Part shown: piece after piece, positions 45,701-52,745 of the stretch
How positions within the stretch are numbered: the stretch's first letter is position 1
Layout: each line of letters opens with the position of its first letter
Origin: Burkholderiaceae bacterium
GTDB taxonomy: Bacteria > Pseudomonadota > Gammaproteobacteria > Burkholderiales > Burkholderiaceae_E
Length of the DNA: 64,000 bases
Assembly (NCBI GenBank): GCA_023954015.1
Contig: JAMLIS010000005.1
Span: 1 to 64,000, forward strand
Direction of reading: 5' to 3'
Made by a program: the position numbers and the translations under genes
The notes under the pieces: model-generated
The model's database searches: none
What the model was told of the DNA's origin: nothing
The model's input: only the letters and a program-made list of their open reading frames with translations

Positions 45701-46852
45701 GTTCGTCAGCGTGAACGGCAACTCGAAGCGGCTCACGCCGACCGGGTCGACGAGATAGTCGTCGCGGCCGCCGTTGCGGTAGCCGAGCACGGGGATCGCG
45801 GCAACGTCGAGCGAGCGGTGCCAGGCCCTGCGCGCATCGGGATCGATGCCGAGGAAAGTGTGCACGAGCATCACGTGCACGATCGGACGGCCGTCGAGCA
45901 GGACGAGCGGCTCGTCCTGCACCGGACGCTCGTCGCGTCGCGGGTTCGGGAAGCCTTCGTCGGCCGCGCCCGGAGACGGCCGCGCGGCGGGTTTGGTCGC
46001 GTCGGAACGCGAGCGCGCGATGCGCGATGCGCGATAGAACGCGATCGGCAGTGCGCCCGCCGACTCGATCGCGCGCAGCGTCTCGTCGACCGTGCGCGTC
46101 TGTCCGTCGGAGAGGTAGCTCGACGAGATCTCGATGCCGATCACGGGTCGGTTCTGCCAGGTCCGGCCGAAACGCCGCTGCCACCAGTCGAGGTATTCCG
46201 GCAGCGTCTCGACGACGCCCGCGTCGTGCTCCGGGTGGTAGATGCCGGCGGTGGGCAGCGCGATCGGCGGCTCGACGCGGGCGGCGCTGCCGTCGTCGGC
46301 AGCCAGCGCATGCAGGTAGCGGAAGAGCCGCTCGTGGTTTTCGCGCATGCCGCCGACGTAGTAGTCGAAGACGCGCTGCGCCGCGGCGGGGGCTATGCCC
46401 AGCGCACGCAGCCGCGTCGGCGGATTCATCACGTGGATGCCCACGCCGGGCAGCGCCGCTTCGCGCAGGCGCGTGCCGGCGATGCGCTCGACTTGCGCCT
46501 GGTCGTCGGCGCGCGGCGCGTCGATCAGCACGAAGGCGGCGCCTTCGAGCGCGCGTGCGACGCCGGCCTCGCCTTCGACGTCGACGCGCGTCCAGGCCAG
46601 CTGCACGCCCTGCCCGCGTGCGGCCTCCTCGAGCAGACGAAACTTGCGTTCGAGCACCATCTTCGTCGACAGCAGCGCGACCCGGACCGACGAGTTCGCC
46701 GATTGCGGGGCGGCGCCCTCGATCGGCGTGCCGGTGTCCGCCGTGCCCGTGATCGACGTGCCTGCGATCGGTGGGTCGGCGGCGGGCACGGCCGAAATTG
46801 CCGCAGTGCAGAGTGCGAGCGCGGCGGCGATCGCCGCGAGGATTCGGTTCAT
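42707..46852 (-). CDS. CobN-like chelatase with signal peptide and C-terminal membrane anchor (HmuS-like)
   Basis: A 1381-residue homologue of the CobN / Mg-chelatase H large subunit. Core motifs such as 'FHDTKMPPNHFYLATYLW', 'IVHFGTHGTQEWLPGKERGLW' and 'GRGVIVSHQTPPFAPAGL' are intact. Unlike cytoplasmic CobN it begins with a Sec signal (about 1-25, ending AVPA-ADP). It ends with a membrane helix near 1348-1370 and a short basic tail, so the body should lie in the periplasm. No CobS or CobT is nearby. With TonB receptor, ExbB/D, TonB, TolQ-like and DUF2149 neighbours it matches the Bacteroidota HmuS heme de-chelatase arrangement. ATGA overlap with tonB. Confidence 0.9.
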   Translation of the reverse strand: MNRILAAIAAALALCTAAISAVPAADPPIAGTSITGTADTGTPIEGAAPQSANSSVRVALLSTKMVLERKFRLLEEAARGQGVQLAWTRVDVEGEAGVARALEGAAFVLIDAPRADDQAQVERIAGTRLREAALPGVGIHVMNPPTRLRALGIAPAAAQRVFDYYVGGMRENHERLFRYLHALAADDGSAARVEPPIALPTAGIYHPEHDAGVVETLPEYLDWWQRRFGRTWQNRPVIGIEISSSYLSDGQTRTVDETLRAIESAGALPIAFYRASRIARSRSDATKPAARPSPGAADEGFPNPRRDERPVQDEPLVLLDGRPIVHVMLVHTFLGIDPDARRAWHRSLDVAAIPVLGYRNGGRDDYLVDPVGVSRFELPFTLTNAEYAGLQDPVVLAANDGGELVPIPEQLDLLVGKALRLAKLRTMRNADKRLALFYWNHPPGETNQGASNLNVPRSIEHLVERLRTLGYAIDAASEQALIDASAAMLRPAYRPGTLDSLTRTAHWAFLPLADYERWYATLPASVRARIDAAWGAPQRSAWIAERDGVRGFVVPRLDLGALVVLPQPMRAETAAGGDEKKLFHDTKMPPNHFYLATYLWVRERHSADAIVHFGTHGTQEWLPGKERGLWAYDDPNLLVGNVPVVYPYIVDNVAEAMHVKRRGRGVIVSHQTPPFAPAGLADENAALDALLREHDAVDEGPVREHLRERIVEAAREAGLLADLGESAETALGDFDRIARALHDRLEELGSAVQPLGLHTLGRDAPREHRVSNVMQMLGEPLYARTAPGADAFRGDYRRLADSAPYRFVDEYVFDDARTPDAIADPDLRALAVRGREHRKALRAEVEIDAVARALSARWVDPSYGGDPIRNPDALPTGRNVYGFDPSRIPTRAAWEAGMRAVDELIETHRASHGSAPRKLAFTLWSTETMRHLGILEAQVLYALGMRPQWDAGGRVVGVEPIPLATLGRPRIDTVVSITGLYRDQFPNAMELLSRAVVLAASLDEPSFDNPVRVNVERIAASLLARGVDPRAARDAALTRIFGNESGDYGTRVPEATLASDQWNEGDGKLETLYLSRMSWGYGPDPARWSTKPRDGAGATVDAYAEHLRGTDAAVFSRSSNLRGLLDTDHPFEYLGGISNAVRFLDGRSPQLYVSNLRDPKRARLQNASTFLATELRSVYQHPNWIAQMRAEGYAGTLQLLSAVNNFWGWQAMDRNVVRDDQWQAFHEIYVKDRYRLGTREWFEDANPAALAQIAERMLEAIRKGYWRADETTERELVQLWSEIAQRHDVHTANQAFVAHVEQLARGYGLDGAQQAQSDESASETPLERVRGQELREVPREEPAEAPVAWTYAAWLALIVAAGAALQTLGVWRDRRLPMPAG

Positions 46853-47784
46853 CTGCCGCGTCCGTTCAGTTCGTAGGCGATCGGGATCCGCAGTTGCGCC
46901 CGGCTGCCGGGCACGCTGCTCGTGCGCAGTTGCCCGGCGGCGACGCGAACGAGCGCGACCGCGGCCTCGTCCAGCGTGCGAAAGCCCGAGCTCGACGCGA
47001 CTTCGCAGTCCAGCAGTTCGCCGTCGGCGGCAAACTGCGCGTGGATGGTGACGACGCCCTGCTGGCCCATTCGTCGTGCCTGCCGCGGATAGCGCTTCTG
47101 TGCGATGAGCAGGGCTTCGAGGTCGCTGCGCCAGCGCGATGCTTCGTTCGCGTGCGCAGGCGGTGCGGGAACCGGTTCGGCAGCGGCCGCAATGCCGGGC
47201 GCAATGGCGGGGCGTGCCGCGACGGGAGGCGCGGCCGGCGGCGATGGATCGGCGTCGGCGCCGGCGGCGGTCGACGGCGCGCTGCGTTGCTCCGGCGAAG
47301 CAGGCGCTTCGGCGGCCGAGGCGGGCGCCCCGAGAGACGCGGTCGATCGCGGTTGCGGCACGCGCGTGGGCGCTGCGCCGGCACGGCGCTCGCTCGCCGC
47401 GTGTCGCGAGCGCGCCGATGATGCCGCCCGCACCGGCGGGCGCGGCGTGGCGAGCGGCGGTGCGGCGGCGGGCGTGCCAACCGGCGCGTCAACCGGCGCC
47501 GCAACTGCGGCGGCAACCGGTTCGGCAACCGGTGCCGGGACTTCGTTCACGACCGGCGGCATCGACGACGCAGCGGCGGAGTCGATCGCATCGGCCGCCC
47601 GAGGTTCCGGCGCTGCGTCGACCCACCGGATCGGCACCGGCGCCGGTTGCGCGTGCGGGCCGTGGACGTGCGCCGCCCCCCATGCGAGCGCCGCCAGCAG
47701 TGCGGCGTGCGCCGCGACCGACGCGAGCCAGTCGCGCACGGCGACCGGCGCCGGCGCGAGCCTTCGCGGTGCGACCGCGTTCAC
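46849..47784 (-). CDS. tonB: TonB energy-transducing protein
   Basis: A 311-residue protein with an N-terminal membrane helix (about 19-40) and a long Pro/Ala-rich periplasmic linker. The C-terminal TonB domain is 'RYPRQARRMGQQGVVTIHAQF' and 'SGFRTLDEAAVALVR'. It passes proton-motive energy from ExbB/ExbD to the outer-membrane receptor of this cluster. It overlaps exbD by four bases and the CobN-like gene by four bases, so receptor energising and chelatase production are coupled. Confidence 0.9.
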   Translation of the reverse strand: MNAVAPRRLAPAPVAVRDWLASVAAHAALLAALAWGAAHVHGPHAQPAPVPIRWVDAAPEPRAADAIDSAAASSMPPVVNEVPAPVAEPVAAAVAAPVDAPVGTPAAAPPLATPRPPVRAASSARSRHAASERRAGAAPTRVPQPRSTASLGAPASAAEAPASPEQRSAPSTAAGADADPSPPAAPPVAARPAIAPGIAAAAEPVPAPPAHANEASRWRSDLEALLIAQKRYPRQARRMGQQGVVTIHAQFAADGELLDCEVASSSGFRTLDEAAVALVRVAAGQLRTSSVPGSRAQLRIPIAYELNGRGR

Positions 47785-48152
47785 GGACGCCGCACCTCGA
47801 CGCTCACCCGCTCGAAACCGAGCGAGCGGACGCGGTCGGCGAGCTCGACGAAGGCCGACAGCGCAAGTCGCCCGTCGGCGCGGACGACGACGTTCTCGTC
47901 GCGCGAATGCGCGGCAAGCGCCGTCGGAAGGTCGTCCACCGGTGCGTCGCCCAGGTACAGGCGCTGCTCGTGCGTGTAGGTGAGCACGAGCGGCGCGGCC
48001 TGCGCGGGTTGCGCGCTGCGCGCCTGCGCAAGTTCCACCGGAATGCGCCCGCTGGCCACGAAGCTCGCCGTCGTCAGCACGATAGCGAGCAGTACGAGCA
48101 TCACGTCGACGAGCGGGACGACGTTGATCTCGTCGAACTCTCGTTCGTCCAC
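47781..48152 (-). CDS. exbD: ExbD/TolR-family biopolymer transport protein
   Basis: A 123-residue ExbD. The single helix contains the proton-relay aspartate in 'INVVPLVDVMLVLLAIVLTT', and the periplasmic domain ends 'VVVRADGRLALSAFVELADRVRSLG'. It lies four bases after exbB and overlaps tonB by four. It works with ExbB and TonB at the inner membrane to energise the receptor encoded upstream. Confidence 0.93.
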   Translation of the reverse strand: MDEREFDEINVVPLVDVMLVLLAIVLTTASFVASGRIPVELAQARSAQPAQAAPLVLTYTHEQRLYLGDAPVDDLPTALAAHSRDENVVVRADGRLALSAFVELADRVRSLGFERVSVEVRRP

Positions 48153-48156
48153 CGGC

Positions 48157-48582
48157 TCAGCCTCCGCGCGCTTCGTCGAAGTCGACGAGGCGCTCGCGAA
48201 CGCGACGGCGCAGCACGTTGTTGGCGACGACGCAGGGAATCGCGACGGCGATGCCCGCTGCGGTGGCCTTCAGCGCGAGTGCGAGGCCGCCCATGATGGT
48301 TCGTGCATCCAGGGCGTCTCCGGCGCCCAGCCCGTGGAAGGTCAGCATGATGCCGAGCACCGTGCCGAGCAGCCCGAGATAGGGTGCGTTCGAGGCGATC
48401 GTCGCGATCCAGTTCAGGCGCGCGGTGAGATCGGCTTCGAGGCGAACGCGGCTCTCGTACGAAGCGGCGTCGACGCGCCGGATGTAGCGCCAGCGCTCGG
48501 TTGCCACGGCGAGCGCGACGACGCTCGCCGCGAGCAGCGTGCCGATGACGCCCCAGTCGACCAGCGCACGGATCGAATCCAT
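48157..48582 (-). CDS. exbB: ExbB/TolQ-family biopolymer transport protein
   Basis: A short 141-residue ExbB. The first helix is near the start ('WGVIGTLLAASVVALAVATERW'), with 'APYLGLLGTVLGIMLTFHGLG' and 'GGLALALKATAAGIAVAIPCVVANN' forming the channel helices. Many ExbB proteins are longer; short forms like this are common next to exbD in TonB clusters. It follows the receptor gene by 13 bases. Confidence 0.92.
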   Translation of the reverse strand: MDSIRALVDWGVIGTLLAASVVALAVATERWRYIRRVDAASYESRVRLEADLTARLNWIATIASNAPYLGLLGTVLGIMLTFHGLGAGDALDARTIMGGLALALKATAAGIAVAIPCVVANNVLRRRVRERLVDFDEARGG

Positions 48583-48595
48583 CGGGAGAGCTCCT

Positions 48596-50887
48596 TCAGT
48601 AGCGAAGCGACAGGCCGACGCGCCAGGTGCGCCCCGGGTCGGGAACGATCGACAGGTCTTCGCGGTCGTAGCGGCCGTCGTAGTTCGCGTCGCCGGTGCC
48701 GCGCGCGATCAGCCAGTGGCGCTTGTCGAAGACGTTTTCCACGCGCGCGAACAGCGTCAGGCGCGTTCCGCTCGGGCCGGGCAGCTTCCTTTCGTAGCGG
48801 GCGCTCGCGTGGAACAGCGTGAAGCCCGGCCAGCGCTCCTGGTTGATCTCGTCGGCCCACGACCGCGCGCGCGCGTCGAGTTCGCCGGTGACCGCCCAGC
48901 CGGGTGCGGGAAACCAGTGCGCTCGCAGGTCGAGCGTGCGCGGCGCTGCGCGAGGAATGCGCTTTCCGCCGTTGTCGTGCGCGACGACGGTGTAGTTGCT
49001 GCGCCAGAACGACGGATCGGCGCGCTGCGCCGGTGTCGGGTCGGCGACGAAGCGGCCGTTCGCGTTGCCCAGCGACAGGAAGAAGTCATCGTAGCGCGTG
49101 AACCGCGCATCGAGGAAGCTCAGCGCCGCCTCGAAGGCCCATCCGGCGTGCGCGGTGGTTCTCGCTTCCAGTTCGAGCCCGCGGCTGCGCGCGCCGCCGA
49201 TGTTGCGGAACTGCGAACCGCCGCCGATCGTCGTGCCGGTCGACGCGTACTGCCCGTTCGAATCGAGGATGAAGTCGTCGCGGTCGATCTGGAACACCGA
49301 GGCGGCGAAGCTCGTGTCCCAACCGACGATCGACCTGCGATGCCGTGCACCGATCTCGAGGCTGATCGCCTGCTCCGGGCGCAGGTCGGGGTTGCTGTGC
49401 ACCCATGCGTTGGTCGTCGTCTCGCCGCGATACAACTGCTCCGCCGTCGGCAGCCGGAATCCGGTGGAGGCCGCGGCGAACAGCGAGCTCGAGGGCCCCA
49501 GCGCGTGCGTGACGCCGGCCCGATAGCTGTCGACCTCGAACGCGCGGCCGGCGGACACCGCGCGATTGCCGTTGCCCGCCACCGGTGCCGCGTCGAAATC
49601 GACGTCGACGCGGTCCCGGCGGACATTCATCGTCGCCACCGTCGCGTTGCCCAGCGCGAACTTCGCCTCGCCGTACAGCGCGCGCATCCGCTCGCGGGTC
49701 TCGTCGTCGGCCAGTTGCGTGCCGGCCGCCGTCACCGGTCCGCGCGGCGTCGTGCGGAAGCTGTTCAGCGCCCGGTTGTCGTTGTCGAAGGCGTTGCGGC
49801 GCAGGTCGAGCCCGCCCATCAGTGCGAAGCGCGGCAGGCTCACCCGGTATTCGGCCTTGGCTCCGCGCTGTGTCTGCCGGTAGTCGTTCAGCGCGCTGTA
49901 GTCGTCCACGTCGGTGGTCGGACGGCCGGCCGCGTCGAAGCGCATCGGTGCCGACCAGAACGACGTGTCGTCGCGATATTCGTAGACGACGGCCATCAGC
50001 TGGCTGCGCTCGTCGAGGTCGCGCGAGTAGCGCAGGTTCCAGCGCGAGAGGTCCACATCGAAGTTGCGCGTGTATCCGCGGCCTTCGTTGCGTCCGGTCG
50101 GGTCGAGCGTGGCCGCCGTCACGCCGGTGACGCTGCCTTCACGGTCGCGGAAGCGCTCCGATTTCTCGAAGCCGAGCGACAGGTCGCTGGCGTCGTCGAG
50201 CGCGTACTGCAGGTGTCCCGACCAGGTTCGTGCGTGCGTCGACGACAGGTAGTAGTAGCCGTCCTGTTCGCGCTCGCCGTACTGCACGTGGCCGGACAGC
50301 GCGTCGCCGGCAAAGCCCGCGTGCAGCAGATGACGGCGATAGCCGAAGGCGCCGCGGTCGGCGTCCACGCGCAGTCCGCGCTGGCCGGCGCCGCGCCGGG
50401 TCGTGATCATCACCGCGCCGGCGAGCGCGTCGTCGCCGTACAGGTACGAGGCGGCGCCCTTGACCACCTCGATGCGCTCGATGTTGTCCAGGTCGATGTT
50501 GACCTTGCCGGTGCGCTCGAACACGGGCACGCCGTCGACGACGATCGCCACGCCCGGCTTCTCGCCCATGAAGCGCTGGTTCTCGATGCCGCGCAGCTTG
50601 ATCTTGATCGTCTCGCCGTCGCCCTGCAGGTCGGCGGTGACGCCGCTGACCGAGCCCAGGATCTCGATGAGGTTCTTCGCCTGCTGGCGCTCGACCTGCG
50701 CCTGGTCGATGCGCGCGCGCGACGTCGGGTCCGTCGTGCCGGGATCGAAGCGGTCCTCGATCGCCGAGTCGGTGACCGTTATTCGGTCCAGCGTGGTCGG
50801 TTCTTCGCCCGCCGCGACGGGCGTGACGGACGAAGCGAGCGCACACAGCGCGACGCAACCCGTCGACTTTCGTGATTCGAGCAGCAC
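48596..50887 (-). CDS. TonB-dependent outer-membrane receptor, heme receptor-like
   Basis: A 763-residue receptor with a signal peptide (about 1-26), a TonB box-like 'DRITVT' and a plug with 'IKIKLRGIENQRFMGEKPGV' and 'YLYGDDALAGAVMITTRRG'. The barrel ends in the aromatic residue of 'VGLSLRY'. Residues 477-502 show FRLP, His497 and NPDL, similar to the FRAP/His/NPNL boxes of heme receptors. The GTG at 50887 is preceded by AGGAG. As first gene of the receptor-exb-tonB-chelatase series it should import the metal-tetrapyrrole acted on by the CobN-like protein. Confidence 0.9.
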   Translation of the reverse strand: MLLESRKSTGCVALCALASSVTPVAAGEEPTTLDRITVTDSAIEDRFDPGTTDPTSRARIDQAQVERQQAKNLIEILGSVSGVTADLQGDGETIKIKLRGIENQRFMGEKPGVAIVVDGVPVFERTGKVNIDLDNIERIEVVKGAASYLYGDDALAGAVMITTRRGAGQRGLRVDADRGAFGYRRHLLHAGFAGDALSGHVQYGEREQDGYYYLSSTHARTWSGHLQYALDDASDLSLGFEKSERFRDREGSVTGVTAATLDPTGRNEGRGYTRNFDVDLSRWNLRYSRDLDERSQLMAVVYEYRDDTSFWSAPMRFDAAGRPTTDVDDYSALNDYRQTQRGAKAEYRVSLPRFALMGGLDLRRNAFDNDNRALNSFRTTPRGPVTAAGTQLADDETRERMRALYGEAKFALGNATVATMNVRRDRVDVDFDAAPVAGNGNRAVSAGRAFEVDSYRAGVTHALGPSSSLFAAASTGFRLPTAEQLYRGETTTNAWVHSNPDLRPEQAISLEIGARHRRSIVGWDTSFAASVFQIDRDDFILDSNGQYASTGTTIGGGSQFRNIGGARSRGLELEARTTAHAGWAFEAALSFLDARFTRYDDFFLSLGNANGRFVADPTPAQRADPSFWRSNYTVVAHDNGGKRIPRAAPRTLDLRAHWFPAPGWAVTGELDARARSWADEINQERWPGFTLFHASARYERKLPGPSGTRLTLFARVENVFDKRHWLIARGTGDANYDGRYDREDLSIVPDPGRTWRVGLSLRY

Positions 50888-51064
50888 CCGCAGTGCTCCT
50901 GATGGGATCGTCCGCGAAGGTTTCGGCCTTCGCTGCCATGGACGGCGAGCGGCTCCGGATGCGCCGGACGCGGCGCGCGGATCAGGCGCCGCAGTCGAGC
51001 GTCGATGGAGCGCGCCGGGACCGCGCGCCGGGGAGGTCGGCCTGCGTGCAGGCCGCAGGCAGGA

Positions 51065-51445
51065 TCAGCCGAGCGCCGGAGGAGCTCGCGGCTGCGCGGG
51101 GGTGCGCGGCGGGAACGACGACGCAACGGCGACAGTGGCCCGGGGCAGCAGTACCGCAAGCTCGGGGGTGCCGAACGCGATGCGATGCATCGCCGGAACG
51201 ACGGCTGCGTGCGCGCCCGAAAGACAGAACGGGCACGCGCCGCGCGTCGCGGGCGGCTGCTCGCCGGAAGAATCGGCGAGCGTGTCCGCGGCGACGAGTC
51301 TGGTGCCGCCGGGCGTGCAGACTTCGAGCCAGTCGTCGGGCGCCTGGCCGAAGGCCTGCGCCAGCCCCGGCACGAGCGTGCCGTAGAGCATCGTCACGAG
51401 GACGATCAGGCTCCAGAGCCGCAGGTGACGCATCGACAGCCGCAT
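51065..51445 (-). CDS. DUF2946 family protein
   Basis: A 126-residue exported or membrane protein. It has an N-terminal hydrophobic segment ('LWSLIVLVTMLYGTLVPGLAQA') and the DUF2946 marks 'WLEVCTPGGTRLV' and 'GACPFCLSGAH', with a Cys-x2-Cys pair and a nearby His that could hold a metal. Such genes are often found beside TonB-dependent metal receptors. It lies 177 bases upstream of the receptor gene, same strand, so it may lead the operon. ATG 51433 is an alternative start. Confidence 0.78.
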   Translation of the reverse strand: MRLSMRHLRLWSLIVLVTMLYGTLVPGLAQAFGQAPDDWLEVCTPGGTRLVAADTLADSSGEQPPATRGACPFCLSGAHAAVVPAMHRIAFGTPELAVLLPRATVAVASSFPPRTPAQPRAPPALG

Positions 51446-51668
51446 GCCGCGGATGCTAGGCGGCGCGCCTGCCGCGCAATACGATCTGGATCAAGCGAAT
51501 CGATCGCTCGTGATGCTCGCGCGCCTGCGGCGCGTCCGCCGGCAGCGTCTTCTCGTGCTCGAAGCGTTGCGCGACGCGATGGCGCGCGCCGGGGTGTGGC
51601 ATTGTGGCGTGCGCGCGCCGCGCGAGCGGGCTGCGCGCAGCCCCTTGTCGGATCCGAACCAACCCGCC

Positions 51669-52733
51669 GTGCCTTCCCGCCGCCTGTCCAACCGCGTGAT
51701 TCTCGGCATCCTGTTGGGCGGCCTTCTGCTGCTCTCGTATGCCGTCGTGCGTCCGTTCCTCGCGCCGATCGCCTGGGCGCTGATCCTCGCCTATGTCACC
51801 TGGCCGCTGGTCGTGCGGCTGCGACGGCTGCTCGGCGGACGAAACACGCTGGCCGCGCTGGCGATGACGATCCTGCTTACCGCGGCCTTCGTGCTTCCGC
51901 TGCTGTGGGTCGGACTGCTGCTGCGCGGCGAGCTGGCGAACTTCTACACCAGCGCGGCGAGCCTGCTGTCGCGCGGCGAATTGCGCCTGCCCGAATTCGT
52001 CGCGGACATTCCGCTGCTCGGTTCCTGGCTGCAGAACCTGCTCGACGAGCTCGTGCGCGATCCGGCGGCGATTCGCGGGCAGGTCGCAGGCTGGGTCGAG
52101 GCGCGCGCCGCCGAGTCGCTGAACGTGGTGGGCGGGGTCGGCCGCAACGCCGCCAAGCTGGGCTTCGCGCTGATCACCGTCTTCTTCCTGTACCGCGACG
52201 GCGAGAAGGTGCTCGCGCAGGCGCAGCTCGTGCTGCATCGTTTCCTCGGTGCGCGCGTCGATCCGTACCTCGCGGCGGTCGGCAGCATGACGACCGCGGT
52301 GGTCTGGGGATTGCTGCTCACCGCGCTGGCGCAGGGACTGGTGGCCGGCGTCGGGTACTGGTGGTTCGGGCTCGACGCGCCGGTGCTGCTCGGTGCGGTC
52401 ACGGCGGCGATCGCGCTGATTCCGTTCGGCACGCCCTTCGTCTGGGGAACGATCGGGTTGTGGCTGCTGGCGCACGGCGACCTGTTCAACGGCATCGGGC
52501 TGCTGCTGTACGGGACGCTGGTCGTCAGCTGGGTCGACAACCTGGTGCGTCCGCTCGTCATCAGCAACGCCACGCGGATCTCGTTCCTGCTGGTGATGTT
52601 CGGCGTGCTCGGCGGACTGGCCGCCTTCGGCCTGGTCGGGCTGTTCATCGGCCCGGTGATCCTCGCCGTGCTGATGGCGGTATGGCGTGAGTGGATCGAG
52701 GAGTCGGTGGCCGAGCAGGAGCCGTCCGCGTAG
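51669..52733 (+). CDS. AI-2E family transporter (PerM-like)
   Basis: A 354-residue membrane protein with about eight helices. Family features are 'VVRPFLAPIAWALILAYVTWPL', 'FVLPLLWVGLLLRGEL', 'ITVFFLYRDGEKVL' and the C-terminal 'GVLGGLAAFGLVGLFIGPVILAV'. The GTG at 51669 fits the family's N-terminus; frames further upstream add arginine-rich sequence with no support. Members export small molecules or ions and are only loosely tied to autoinducer-2. It stands alone between the DUF2946 gene and the ThDP enzyme. Confidence 0.88.
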   Translation: MPSRRLSNRVILGILLGGLLLLSYAVVRPFLAPIAWALILAYVTWPLVVRLRRLLGGRNTLAALAMTILLTAAFVLPLLWVGLLLRGELANFYTSAASLLSRGELRLPEFVADIPLLGSWLQNLLDELVRDPAAIRGQVAGWVEARAAESLNVVGGVGRNAAKLGFALITVFFLYRDGEKVLAQAQLVLHRFLGARVDPYLAAVGSMTTAVVWGLLLTALAQGLVAGVGYWWFGLDAPVLLGAVTAAIALIPFGTPFVWGTIGLWLLAHGDLFNGIGLLLYGTLVVSWVDNLVRPLVISNATRISFLLVMFGVLGGLAAFGLVGLFIGPVILAVLMAVWREWIEESVAEQEPSA

Positions 52734-52745
52734 TGTGAACCGGCA

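Noticed and set aside
42707..46852. Aerobic cobaltochelatase CobN for B12 synthesis
   Set aside because: Signal peptide, membrane anchor, missing CobS/CobT and a TonB neighbourhood speak against a cytoplasmic biosynthetic role.
42956..46876. Open frame of 1306 codons on the plus strand
   Set aside because: It is antisense to the CobN-like gene and lacks any recognisable domain.
50888..51064. Cobalamin riboswitch before the TonB receptor
   Set aside because: The B12 box and other conserved blocks of the element could not be found on the minus strand.
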